In this document: piece after piece, positions 13,081-26,100 of the stretch
How the letters are laid out: each line of letters starts with the position of its first letter
How positions within the stretch are numbered: the stretch's first letter is position 1
NCBI GenBank assembly: GCA_017562135.1
Contig: QEYB01001237.1
Location: forward strand, 226,541 to 290,540
Direction: 5' to 3'
DNA length: 64,000 nt
DNA from: Dipylidium caninum
Lineage: Eukaryota; Platyhelminthes; Cestoda; Cyclophyllidea; Dipylidiidae
Notes under the pieces: generated by a model
What the model saw: the letters and a program-made list of their open reading frames with translations, nothing else
What the model was told of the DNA's origin: nothing
The model's database searches: none
Translations under genes and position numbers: made by a program

Positions 13081-13739
13081 GGTGCTCTTTCGAGGTACAC
13101 TCGGTTGGAAGTTTAGTTGAGGAGGTGGAGAGAGAATAGTATCTGTTATTATGGCGGTAGGCACTATCGCATTACATCTGGCATTTTCTCAATGCACGGG
13201 GGTACAAGGAACAGTTGAGTAAAATGAGAAGTATGGGAAGCTTGAGGTGAAGAGATGAGAATCAAAACGGTCGTGCGGTAGCGAAGAAAAGGAGGAAAGA
13301 AGTAATACGCTGACAACGGAGACAAGAGCAGATCTGATGACGGGGCTCCAAATGTAACTTTGGGAAGAATTGCTCACAATAAATAAATCTCGGCATCCAA
13401 CTGAATAATCAGTTGGTATTTGATAGCAAAAGTTGGACCGTCAGCGAGATTTCCAGGCAGCGAGACACTCCTTTTGTCTCGATTACTTGATCTACCTTCA
13501 TTCTATTCCAGCACTATCCTTAGCGCTCCTCCGATTGGATGCTTACGAGTGCCCAATGCTACTCGACCCAGGTTCCATTTTCCGGCAAAGTAGGTGGTTT
13601 TAATTTGCGTTGATTGCGTTCTTCATGCCGTTCACTGTGCATTTTTGTCACTGAGGCGAGTGGTCATGCCTCATAGTGCACAGAGACGGATGCTCCTCTC
13701 ATCGCTCTTAACTGGTGTGGGTCGGTTGATGAAGTCTCT

Positions 13740-14420
13740 GCAAGAACCGATCACTGTGGGCCAGAACTCGGAGGATTTATACTATGCTAAAAACAGGTTG
13801 TTAGTTCAGTTCTACCATTTATCTGTTATTTTTGCATAACAGGTAGGCGTTAGTAGAGTTGTAGGAAATGGACGTGGACCGAGGCTACTTGAAAAAGAAA
13901 AGAATGTAATCGCAGCCAATTAGTTGCAATGGGGACATCTGGAGCGATGGCACCAATCATGTGGACCTGCGTTTTAGGCGAGTAGCCAAAGAGTTGGACG
14001 TGTTGGAAGATTTCGTCCTCCTCCTCCTCCTCCTGCTCCTGCTTCTGCTCCTGCTCCTCTTCCTTCTCGATTCGATGCCCTTGTCCCAATCGCCTCAGCC
14101 AAATCGTTTGCACAGCATGTCATGAATGCGTTATAAAGTTCGAAATGGTAGCCTGTCGCCAAACAGTTATTTATCTTTTTATACAATTTGGCGTAGAGAT
14201 GTGCACAATCTCGAGTTGTGCAATGTTCCTCATTATCCATGGGCATTGCGTCGTACAGGGTAAGACGTGTATACAAGAGAGTAATTGACCAAATGTCCAC
14301 CTTATGTTCATTAGATAATCCCACTCGAATGTTCTGACTGCGAGGTCTTTGGTGAACGGACTTGCCAATTCGTACAGAGAAGCCGCTGTCGTCTCAGGTG
14401 AAGCTCGGTTTCGTCTTTAG
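13740..14420 (-). pseudogene. Protein-kinase relic, IKK/TBK1-like (frame-broken)
   Basis: On the - strand, consecutive pieces in shifting frames resemble an IKK-related kinase. First come SPETTAASLYELASP (compare the HPDxYERA element after the activation loop of TBK1/IKK-epsilon) and DDSGFSVRIG (DFG-like). Then comes NEHKVDIWSITLLY (compare VDLWSIGVTFY, subdomain IX). An acidic/glutamine run follows, and then HVQLFGYSPKTQVHMI, placed about 100 residues downstream, where TBK1 has its ubiquitin-like domain. At least two frame changes are needed, so it is a pseudogene or carries sequencing indels. The last segment (13856-14120) recurs at 42070-42290. A possible upstream exon ends at 14747 before GTGAGT. 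The kinase likeness is fair; the subfamily is tentative. Confidence 0.3.
13856..14120 (+). repeat. Dispersed repeat R5, copy a
   Basis: Same-strand partner of 42070-42290. On the - strand both copies keep one frame: TQVHMIGA, then VPI.TNW.R.H.FL.QVA..HV. A (CTC)n-type trinucleotide stretch at about 14015-14060 lies inside. Conservation of the protein frame suggests a coding origin. Confidence 0.6.
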
Positions 14421-15179
14421 AAATTGTGTGGAGCGTTTGTGTGCCCCTTCTGTCGACCCTGTGCCTCCTCCACCTTCTTCCACTCATTATACAGTGTATG
14501 AGGGGAAGCGGCTTCCGCTATCCTCAATCCTCATCCAAGCATCATAGCTGGCGCAATGAAAAAAATGGTACTTCCGTGGTCGAGGTGAGCACTTGTCAGA
14601 GTCTTCTTAGTGTCTTCCTTCCCAGGTTTGGCTGATTCGATTCGTGCGGCCAAAGGCATCTTGCCAGCCGGCGAGTTGCTCTGAGTGCCGTTTAAGTGGT
14701 ATCAAATTGTAATGTTAGTCAGTCAGCCAGTCATCCACCAACTCACCTATTTCGCGTTTAAGTCCCGCTACGCTCGAAATGGGCGCGTTATCGTGATAAA
14801 AATCTGACAGGTTTTGGATGATGCAGACGCCATCACACCAGTCGGGACATGGTCCCCTTGGCAGAGGAAAGGAGCCCGACTGTCGATTCAGGAGTGCACC
14901 CTGTTCCTCATCTACTCATTCATGAGTCTGCTCATGGGCTCTTGAGTAACTCACGATAGGTCCTTTGGAGAATGGAGAATAGAGCAAGGAGGACGAGGAA
15001 AAGGAGGTGGAGTGGGAGGAGCAGTCACGGCAACAACAACCGCAACAGGCCATAATCATCTTGCCGAATGAAGGGTCTTCGCGTGAGGGGACAAAAGGAC
15101 GCGGGTTACTCGACTTGATGCTCACCTTTTCAACTCACTTCTCTTTCTTTCTCCCCTAATGAGATTTAGCACTTAATTG

Positions 15180-15640
15180 TGCCTACCACTCGCAGGCACG
15201 CAGCTCACGAACCTGCGTGCGATATTCCAAACATGGCACTGCAGGTGACGCACTCCAATTGCCCCATCTGGGCCACTAAGATCTCGACCCAAGCAGCCAT
15301 TTGCCAAGTAACGAACCACCTCAACCACCTAAACACGACATTATCTCCCACCTTTTCAACCTCCATCCCTCTATCTCTCCCTCCTTCCCTCTCTCCCTCC
15401 TTCCATCTTTCCCTCCCTCTCACTCTGCCCTCCATCCACTTGCCACATCACTTCTCCGCTCGCGTGTGTGTGTGTGTGTGTGCCAAGGTGGTGGAGTGAA
15501 GTCCTCGCTGGAGCAGTCACCTCGGAGGCGCACAACGCTTCACCGACCCACCAGCATCAGTAGGTGCTGTCAACACAGCCCCAATTGGTCTACCGCCTCT
15601 TCACTTCCCTACCGTCTGTTTTGTGGTAGACCGCTTGATT
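15180..15640 (+). repeat. Dispersed repeat R6, copy a, with internal microsatellites
   Basis: The reverse complement recurs at 42300-42790. From left to right it holds a unique block around the cctgcgtgcg area, a polypyrimidine (CCCT/CCTT)n tract at about 15365-15430, a (GT)n run at 15464-15482, and a block containing ggtggagtgaagtcctcgct. Unique sequence, pyrimidine tract and dinucleotide run keep the same order in both copies, so the whole block was duplicated. Confidence 0.75.
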
Positions 15641-16169
15641 AGGGTATACCAAATAATCGAGACAGCGGTAGTCTCTCTCTCCGTCCAAATTTTGCTGTCA
15701 AACAGAAATGGAGGAAGGCTCAATCTACTGCAGACACCGTGTTCTGGCCGATGGCACGCGAGCACACATCCTCACCGAGGGCACCGGGTTGTCACTGAGC
15801 CTCGAGGTTGGACCAACACGAGGACGAATGCGAGGGCGAGTAGGAGGACCAACTCCCAGTTGCTGGAACACAAATGCTGACCTGACCAGTTAGCAAGCCA
15901 CATACCGACGTTGTGGTAGCCGCAACGGCAACAGCCCGTACTACTCAATTATGCAACACGATTCCCTCACTCCACGGATCCCATCTCTCACTGGAGTAGG
16001 AATTGTCCGTCCTATGAACTCCTCCACCCAGTAATCCACACGCCCAGGCCCACACCAAACCAAGCGACAACATCCTTGCACGAGTGGAATAAATACCAGT
16101 ATCTGTGAAATAGGATCTGACCGGCGAACAAGAATCAGCGACGCGGATAGTGGCAAAAGGAGTTAAGCC

Positions 16170-16500
16170 GGCATTATGCTCGGGTGAATCGAGAGATGCG
16201 GGTCGAAACCCACCAAAGTCAACTTGCAAAGAGTACCCCTAGGGTCTATTTTGGTAATGCGAAGATGTCGAGGAATGTGCATGGTTTGTTGAAGTAGGTG
16301 AAAAAGGGAAAATCCAACACCATCACACTTCCGTGGCAGAGTAGAGTCACCAGTGTGTGAGATGGGCAAGAAGAACATGGAAATTTCGTTTTCTCTGGCG
16401 ACAGTCCACCCATGATCTGCTACATGCTGCCTAGCAGACTAGATGGAAGAAAAGAAAGTATGTGGAGGCAGGAGACTGGTGAGCAGAACTCTGAGAAGGC
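16170..16500 (+). repeat. Dispersed repeat R1, degraded copy b
   Basis: Similar to 10480-10660 around the tccgtggcagagtagagtca block and the actagatggaagaaaagaaa block, with large gaps and substitutions. Both frames seen in other R1 copies are broken here. Confidence 0.45.
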
Positions 16501-17151
16501 TGCAAAATCTCGAACGGCACAACATCAAATCCACTGAGTTGCTTGTCCACGTGCACGGGGAGAAAAGGAGGGGGCATGTTGGTTGCGTGGTGGCATTAAG
16601 AATTAGTGAACACACCTGCTAATGTTGTCCGATTTGCCCTGAGAACCGGGGATTATACCATAATCCTGCTCATTACGACTCCCTTTTGCGGCCGCAATCA
16701 ACATGACTCCCAGCCACCTTTCCCGACCCCACGCCACCTCACCCTGTGCCACTTCAATCCACCTCACCATGCCCAACCGTACCTCACCTCAGAGAAATTG
16801 TATCCATGCCCTAACGATTGTTTAGAATAAAATAGACGTGTGCAGCGTTGCGCAACGCTTTAAGGTTGCTCACAAATACAACGTTTAGAGTTGCTGGTCA
16901 AAAAGTAAAACCAACTGGCAAAGTGGTTAGGGTTGCATTGGGACGATTATTCACAATGTCAATGGACGCTATAAACGTGCTTTCCTTTCACACGTTAAGG
17001 TAATAACAAACGATCTATATTTCAAAATGTTAAATTCAATGCATTTCAAGAAATATCAACTTGAATTGTTTCAAAGTGCTAAACAAATCAATTTGAAGGT
17101 CGCCCGCAACTTCAACAGTTAACCGCCAGTCAAGAGAAGGGAGAGTGAGAC

Positions 17152-20100
17152 ATGGAAAACGAGCAGATTGAGGTTGGTAAAGTTGTTACCTCGTTAGTTT
17201 CGAAATCGAAAGCCATAAGCACACATTCAACCGTGCTCCATAGGTGTCGGACCTCGTTTTTTCCATTTAGAACATTATTTCGCTATTAGTCTAATTGCTG
17301 TACCCCTTTGTGTCACACCCCACTTGGTTCTCTTTAATTTGCTGTGAAACGGATTTCATCTCACAGGCTTCCAGCAACAATGTCTTGCTTATTCCCAAAT
17401 CCGCGTTTTTGCCAACCTTCTTTTTCCTAAGTCCACGACCAACTGCGCTTTCCCCATGAAGCGAGGAGTCTTGATCATGCCTGAATTACAAGATAAGACG
17501 TGTGCTCTGAGCAATGGTGTCTGTTAATTTCTCATTATTTTGTTTTAGAACGAAAACTCTGCGACCAGTAGTGCCTTCACGTAAGGTGTCCACTTATACC
17601 TACTCTTTTATCTGCTTTAGGCCTGATAACTTAGAGCACATTGATTTTGTCCAATTGGTACGCTTAATGCCCCACTTAAAGATGCTTTCCTAGTTCCGAT
17701 ACGCAGACACCAAGGACAGAATAATGTTGGCGGTCGGTTTAGTTTGTGCATTGGCTGTGGGATGCTCATTTTCGGTGGATTTGCTAATTTTACTGCAAGT
17801 CGTGAATCTCCTGACGGGCTCCTTGCCAGTGGATCTAGATAAGATGCGTGAAATGGCGGGGTGGTTTTCTTTGCTAGGAGCCGTCTCCATGATTTTGTGT
17901 TTAATAGAAATGTTCTGCTTCATTCTCTCATCAAGACGTCAAAGTGGCCGAATTCGCCTCAAGCTCTTCCGGGTGGGTGTGAAAGATTTAGCTAGCCATA
18001 AAAGTTCTTTGGCACATTCTGCCGACTACTTTGCTTCATTTTGTATTTTTATAAGCAAATACTTCGACAGGACGTGTCTTGGTTCGATCGGCAAGCCCGT
18101 GGCGATATTATTACAAAAGTATCTGAAAGCGTTGACCTCATTGAGGCCGGCATCGGCGAACGTTTGGGACTCTTCGCACAAAATTGTGCAGCCTTCTTTT
18201 CGCTCTGGGTGTGTGCCATCGCGAGTCATTGGAAAATCGCATTAGTTGGACTGAGTTCTGCTCTTCTTGTTGTTCTCGCCTTCTGCATCCTGCAATTCCG
18301 CATGGTCAAATTTTCTCAGAAGGAGCAGAAGGCTTACTCGAAGGCCAACCATGTCGCCAGCGAGGTCTTCAGCTCTATCAAGACGGTTTTTGCTTTCATT
18401 TGTCAAGAAAAGGAGGCAGAACGTTATTCCTCACACCTCGGTGCTGCAGCAAAGGTCTCCTTTCTGAATAACATTATGCTCGGCCTCGGTGAGTCCCCCT
18501 CTCCACGCTATTTTTCCTTTGTCCTCTAAAATCGCTACGGAAAATGCATGCAAGTAGAGCAAAGTTATCACTCAAAAACCATTTACTTGTGTTCTCTAAG
18601 CTACAATGAATCTAATAATGTTGGATAAAATAGAAGTTGCGGCTTTCCTTCCAGGCATCGGTTCCATCTATGGCTCGATGTTCGCATCGGCAGCGTTAAC
18701 TTATTGGTTTGGCGTGCGAGAAAGTATCACCAACGACATCGAAAACGGAACCATCGTGTCTGTAAGTTCAACCGAAAAGTGCAGTAAATGTCTGGGGTTT
18801 TTTGTAACCACCTTTCCAGTTTTCTGGCTGCAGACTTGTGTATGTGTTTGTCTAAAGGGCAAACTTAATACATTGTCATTTGACAACGAGTTAGGATGAG
18901 TTAGCCTCTGACGATTCACCTCGTAGGTTGTCGCGGCCATAGCGTATAACAGTGGTGCACTAGGTGCGGTGCTGCCCGACTTTTCTTACTTTTACACGGG
19001 CTCAGGCAGCTGCTTCCGACACCTTCTGGATCATTGAACGCGTGAGTGCCAATCCTTGCTTTGCATCTCAAACACGTTGCATTTGACCAGGTGGACACTC
19101 TTAACTGACTGCTTGATGGGCATTCATTCCAGGTGCCTAAGATTGACAAGGATGCTTCGGGCCTTCAGTTAGACCATTTGGAGGGGAACATTGAACTGCG
19201 CAATGTCACATTCTGCTACCCCACGAGGCCTGACGTCGTGGTGAGTACCGATGGCTTGGCGCCTTTGTCCTTGCCATGTCCACTTGCTACTCTTGAGATC
19301 ACAGAGTCGCCTACTGAACCACACGTTTTAAAGGCGGGTTTGCCCATACGTAAGAATGCTTCTTCTCCAATACGAGAGGAGCTAGGCGGCCCGATGATCT
19401 GCTCATCTGGCACTTGCCAGAGGTCAGGGAACACTCAATTTATTTGTCATCGTGTGTGGTCGTCCAGTAGTGCCTAAATTACACGGCGATTCCTCTGACA
19501 AGCACGTGATTGAAAAGAAGGCGATAAACGGGGTAGTGTTACCATATCTCTTCACGTATGGTTCCTCGGCCTCGGTTTCGACCTCGCCTGCTCCTCACAA
19601 CTTGTGCACGCTGTCTGAGTCCCTCTCACACGGACAGGGTGACGCCACGTGGTCGGTCCTCAATGAGAGCACGATTCTACGAACCGGGGCACATGAGGCA
19701 AAAATTACTTTTCATGAAAGGGTCGCGAGGAAGTTGGCAAAAATTAGAGGAGAGCGGTAGTTAGGGGGTTCGACTCTTTGCCACGGCGATGAGGAAAAAG
19801 AAGACGGGTTGTCTGACTTACAGGTGCTGAAAAACTTTTCCCTGAAGATCAAGGCGGGAGAGACAATTGCCATCGTGGGTGCCAGCGGGTCGGGGAAGAG
19901 TACCATAATACAGTTGCTCCAACGCTTCTTCGATCCCACCAGTAGCCAGGTAAATTTTGCGCCTTCTCTTCTCTCCTCTCCTCTCCTCTCCTCTCCTCTT
20001 ATCTCCCAAGCCCACCGCTTTAGAGCAGGCTTTGTCCATAAGTGAGGCGCCTCCTTCAAGGTACTGGAGGCCCGCGGACACACTCAGAGTTGTTAGAGTC

Positions 20101-23100
20101 GCTGATGAGCAGAGGTGTGACTGGAGCGAAATAAGAAGGCAAAGCGGTCCTGGGATGAGGGAGTGGCACGAAGTTTCGCACGAGGGCGTGTTGTCTTTCA
20201 GCATCGTAAGGGTGACGGAGAGATGCAACTAGGATTTTCCCGAAAGACAACCAAAGTTCTCGAGGACTCACATGCGAAACGTGTTCTCCACCCCAATGCG
20301 AGTGCGGTCTTCTGACACATTTACATCCAAAACTCTCTTTTAACAATTCGTCACTCCGCGTTTTTGGCTACACATACAATGCACTCAAGCGGTAGGGACT
20401 GTGTGACCGAAGGAAACCAAAAAGTTGCGTATTTTTGTCGGGTGAGAAGAGCAAGTCCGTTTGTTTTGGTCAGAAAGCCCTTGCCTGTGACCAGTATGAT
20501 GTGGATTTGATGAAAGAATGGTACACATGTGTGAAGCTCTTTCCATCCGTTGCGAAAGTGTCGCAGAGCTGAGGCCTTTCTAGAGTACACGGAAATCACT
20601 CTGTGCCACTTAATTTTGAGCTCTCTATTAACAGGAATTCGCTTCTCCCGTGTTTCCCTAGATACTCATTGATGGCCACGACATTCGAGAATTTGACATC
20701 AAGTGGATGCGACGCCAATTCGGCGTCGTTGCTCAGGAACCAGTGCTCTTCGCCACCACCATCAGGGAGAATATCCGACTGGGTCGGGAAGACGCCACCA
20801 TGGAGGAGATCAAATCTGCTGCGAAGCTCGCTGACGCCCACGACTTTGTGGTAACGATGCAAGATGTGAGTTGGTGCCTTCTTTAACCACTTCTCTTCAC
20901 ATATCAGGCAGTTTTCTGAATTTCCTTGGCATCTCTCGAACAGATACGTTTCCTAGAGATTTCCGTGACGCATAGTCCAACTCCGATCATGCTAAAGCTA
21001 TACATGATAAGCAGAGTGTGTGTGTTTGTCGACTTGTCTTGATGCGGCCATGAATGTGTGACAGCTTGCGCAGCCAGGTTTTCCGATGATTCCGCAAGAT
21101 GTCGCGTTGCTCGTGAGATCCATTTAACATTGGTTGCAACCAGCTCAGCAAATATATCGCTGTGGTTTTGTTCACACTTCACACCCGAATCTTGACTTGA
21201 AATGGAGAAGGCATGAGTGGAGAATGGTCGTTCTTGGTCAAATCGACGACAATAGCATGCGGGGCCTAAAAGCCATTTTTGGCGAGAGTTGCACATAAAG
21301 TCCATGTCCCTCGTATGAACAAAGCTGTTAAGCCAAGGGAAAGATGCCTTTCGTTAACGGGTACGACGTTCACTTAGGCCTACGAAACGGTGGTTGGAGA
21401 GGGCGGTGGCGCTCTGTCAGGCGGACAGAAGCAACGTTTGGCTATCGCTCGGGCTGTGCTGCGAAACCCTCGGATCCTGCTGCTGGACGAGGCCACCTCG
21501 GCGCTGGACATGCACGCCGAGCGGACGGTGCAGCAGGCCTTGGACAAGGCGAGCATCGGTCGGACACTCGTCATGGTGGCGCACCGGCTCACCACTGTGC
21601 GCAACGCCGACCGCATTATCGTGGTGGATCGTGGCGTGGTGAAGGAGGCTGGCACGCATGACGAACTCGTCGCTCTCAACAATGTCTATGCCAACATGCT
21701 TTCCACTCAGGTTGGTGGCCGGTCTGATGATGTGTTCACGCAGAGTCTCGCACTGGCGCTCCCGCCACAGCAACGTTAGTCCAGCGACTTCCCTGCTTGT
21801 CGTGACCCTTCTCACCACCTCGTCTATGAGGAAGTGGAAGTGTTGCCGAAAGGCAACGGTGACGTTTGGAGGACCATAAGATTGGGGCAAAGTGGCGGAG
21901 GCAGAAGCATAAGAGGACTCTTCACGATCCTGCCTATGCTTCGAGGCGAGTATTAAATTTCGCAGAAATTTATGTGAGACTCACTATGCCACTGAAGTGT
22001 GATGCGGTAGACGCCAAGTGTGTCGGCTGTAAGCAAGATTTGCGTGTGGACAAGAGGAGGATGTGGAAGGAGGGGAAGGCCTGTTGGCATAGTCATTTTT
22101 TGCCTCAAAATCGCAACACTGTGGAGTTATAACTGCTTTTGGCTTTCAGGAGGGGAAGAGGATCGACGAGTCGGATAGTGAGCCGGAGCTTGAGGCGGAC
22201 GCGGAGGAGTGGACACGACCCTCGGGAGTGTGGAGACGCTCTTCTCTCGAAAATGAGGGTGTGATCGGCGTCCATTCTGTCTGTAGTAAATCACAATTTA
22301 TGTTCACGTCAAAGGTGCTCCTGATTTTTGGCTTTCTTTACGAAGTGTCTAGGGTAAAATGGCGAAGGGCAACCTTTTTTTTGAAGACAATGTTTGATCA
22401 CTTTTCTATGTGTTAGAGGGTCGACCAACTGTTGGTTCCTTTGAAGAAATTCATTGGAAGAACATTCATGTTGAACAAACCGGAGTTTCCGATCTTCTTC
22501 ATTGGCTTGTTCATTTCCCTCCTCTGCGGTTTTATTCAGCTCGGCTTTGTGATTGTGCATTCACGTATGTTCTCGGTACGTCTAGAAGAGCGTAGGTAAC
22601 GTCGCGTCTGCTCGAAGTCATGGGTTCTTTCCCATTTTCCTGCAGATATTCGCGATGCACAATGAGAAGGAGAAAATGAAGCAAACCAAATTCGTCATTG
22701 GCATGATGGCATTCTTTGGTTTCCTGTATCTCACAGCACAACTCGCCTCGGTGAGCAAAAGTTACGAATTTAACGTCGTCCACCTGAGGATAGTCCATGT
22801 GATTCAGCAGACGCATATGATTGTCTTCGCCGTATAGAGCGCCGCACTGGGTTGGACTGGAGCGAAGCTCACCCAACGGACACGCAGTCTCCTCTTCAAC
22901 GCCATGATGAGACAGGTGAGTCGCGAGTTACTCTGGTGACAAATTGTGGCCACAAGCATGCGTCCATCCCCACGTGGCCGATTAGGAAAATAGTCCAGTT
23001 GGGGAATAATGAAAATTGCTCTGCATTTAAGAGATTGTGAGGGGGGAGAAGGAGGAGCCTTGTGGCCCACTGCGTATCCGCTAAGAGACTGGCAAGTGTA

Positions 23101-26100
23101 CCCATCTCCCTGCAGGAGCCAGCCTGGTTCGACGAGGCTGCAAATCAGCCAGGTGCGCTAACGGCGCGCCTTGCCACGGAAGTCTCCGGCCTGGAGACCA
23201 TAGCAGGTGTCCAACTAGGCGCCGTCCTGGAGGCGACCTCTCTATTCGTCGGCTCGTTTGTCGTCATCTTCACGTGCAGTTGGCAATTGGCTCTCGTCAA
23301 CATGTGCTTCTTCCCTGCCGTTGTCGCAAGCTGCGCACCTGAGATGGGGATTAGGGCTGTGATGCCTAAAGAAGCTGTCAAACTCGCACATGATTTCCTC
23401 CCTCACCACGGTGACAACACTTAGCGCACACTCCGTTCGTCCCCACTAGGCGAAGAATCGGCTCTCAGCAACGATCTTTCGTGACGTTGTCGGCTTACAG
23501 GTTGTACAAAAGGCTCTTTCAGCCGAGAGAACCGTCTTTGCCTTCGGTTTGGAGGACTACTTCTATAATAAGTTCGTGGAGAAGTCAAATCGGTGCACCT
23601 CGTAAGTTGGCGTGACTGCGAGTCGAGTTTGAAGCCACCGGCGACTGAGCAAGGCTACTGAGTGCCAATGTATGTGTGCTTTGTCTGCCTAGCGAACGCG
23701 TGAAAGAGGCTGTTTTCTATGGCCTGGTCCACGCTACGGCTAATTCTTTGGTCTACTTCCAGAGGGCTGCTTCTTTCTATGTTGCTGCCATCCTCGTGAA
23801 TCATGGTAAAATAGATGTCCTCGCCGTTTTCCGGTAGGTTGATGTGGCTACCTTGGCCGAAAAAAGCTGGACACTCTCACTGAGTTCTCGTAATATCATC
23901 TTATCCCCTTTTCTATTTCCTCCATGTCCAGTACCTTTTTTAGCATTCGGCTTTGGAACACGGGGTTTGACCAGAATTGCAGCACGGATTCCGGATTTCA
24001 AGAAGGCCACTGCTAAAGTTATTTCCGTCTTCGCGACTCTGGATCGGAAAACAAAGCTCGACGTCACCGAGGGCTACTATCCCGACCAGCCTCTCAGTGG
24101 CTCCATTGTCTTCAAAATGTCTACTTCAGATACCCAACTCGCAAAGGTGTTAGAGTTCTGCGGGTGAGACTCTGTCTGCTTTTTCACGTGACAACTGTGT
24201 CCCAGAGAGGGTGGTATCCTTTGCTAAGCACCCGAGCATTTTATCGGTCACTTGGGCCATTCCTATCTACATCAAACCAAACTAGTGAGGGGATCTTTAT
24301 ACGATGATGTTATTTGTGCAGTTCACCTGCCATTGCTTCACGTCAATGGGTAGACAGCTTCAGACGGCCACAGAAATGCTGGTTACCGTGAGTGAAGCAG
24401 TCAATGCAAGAAGTACCCAGTTTGGGTATCTGACTGTGTAGAGCTGCGTAAGTGAAAAGGGGGCTGGCGGATGAAGTCGTCGAAGGTCTAGAACGCGTAG
24501 TTCTTTGGAGGCTGCTTCGTTAGAATTCATCGCTCCTGGCCTGACTGCAACAGACGCCCAAGTTATGAGTAGAGCAGTTTTGCCAGGTAGCGTGCAACCA
24601 GTGAAGTGAGTAGAAAGCAAATGCATGGAGGATGACGGAGATGGCACGACTAGTTCAACTCGTCTGACGCAGTGTCCATCATGATTTTTAGGTGTCAAGT
24701 CAGGCTGCCTTGACACTAGAATGAAGAATGTGGAGAGCGGCTAATCACATTCGACAATTACACGGTGAAAATGGGGTGTTAAATCTCCTGTATAGAAATG
24801 AATGCTAATTCGAATCGTTGTCAATGGGGCAGTAGACACTTTGATTCCCTTTGCCTCATACGCGGTGCAGCGAATCAGTCGCTCCCTCCAAATGGCATAC
24901 TTTTTTAGGTCAGAGAGGTGATATTGCGAGTGATAAGGTTCACTGGTTGGAATGCCAACTAATTGCAAGTTGTGACAATTTGTAGTCTGCTTGGCTGCCT
25001 CGAGCAGAACAATTTTCCTCAACTCGCGTGGAATTTTCATGCAGAAATTTAATTACACCGTGAAAGCTGGAAATTCCGTGGCACTTGTGGGCTCCTCTGG
25101 CTGCGGCAAATCGACTATCCTCCAATTGGTGCAGCGACTCTACGACGTTAGTCCGCACGGACCGGGCAGCGGGATCTTCATGGACGGCCACGATGTGCGC
25201 ACACTGGCACCCAATTGGATTCGTGAGCAGATGGGCATTGTCTCACAGGAACCGGATTTGTTCGACCTGAGCATCCGAGAGAACATTGCCTACGGCGACA
25301 ATGCGAGAGAGGTCCCCATGGAGGAGATTATCGAGGCTGCCAAGAAGGCCAACGTGCATAATTTTGTCGAGTCCTTGCCCCAAATAGGTCTCCAACGCAC
25401 GTGCTTCCCCACCACACTCTCCATCTCAATGAATAGCTTCACGAGAGACGAGATTATCTGCGCAGTGAGTAGCAGTTTCTGCATGTTCAGTGGGAATGGT
25501 CTACACTCATACTCACTGCTCGCAGCATCACCTGTGATGATGTGGTTTAATTATTGTTGCCGAGTGCAGCATTGGGTCGCGCAAATACATGTGTGTAGCA
25601 GGAGATTTTACATGCATAGATGAGAAGAAAACATGTTCTGATGATCGGAATCTAGTGAAACGAGGGCAGTGAAATAACTCGTATACTATGGCATGCATGT
25701 CAGGACAAAATGTGTTCACCTGTATTCGGGATCGGGTGATGAACCCCGGTACCCATCACGCCTGCACAAATAGGGGTGTTGTGGGGGGAGGAGGAGGAGG
25801 AGGAGTTGGAGGAAAGACATGTGTTGAGGCAAAAGAGGCGAAAAGTTCTCTCATTTACCGAAATGACAGTCCTGTGGAGCTTGCGGACGTGATGGAAGAG
25901 AAGAGGCGGAGTTTGACTGAGGAAGAGAATGCTAATCTCATTCCTCCAGTCACTTCTTTCATGGCTTATGGGCTGTGTGAGTTTTGTAATTTCTCAGATA
26001 TGCGAAGGGAAGAAAGGCAAGTGGTGTGATTTACACGTAGAGAAACATTTGCGATTTCACAAATTAACACCGCCGTTATTATCTGTCCTCTCATGCACAG

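Noticed and set aside
18971..19007. A 37-base micro-intron (GCG|GTGCTG to CTCAG) as an alternative to the frame break at 19000
   Set aside because: It keeps phase and has a pyrimidine tract, but would delete [13 protein letters not shown] residues that align without gaps to other P-glycoproteins, so a one-base indel is the simpler reading.
19760..19785. tRNA-like B box (ggttcga)
   Set aside because: No cloverleaf or A box could be drawn around it; it lies in a P-glycoprotein intron.
21417..21890. 157-codon - strand frame over the NBD1 exon
   Set aside because: Antisense shadow of the conserved ATPase exon; no product recognised.
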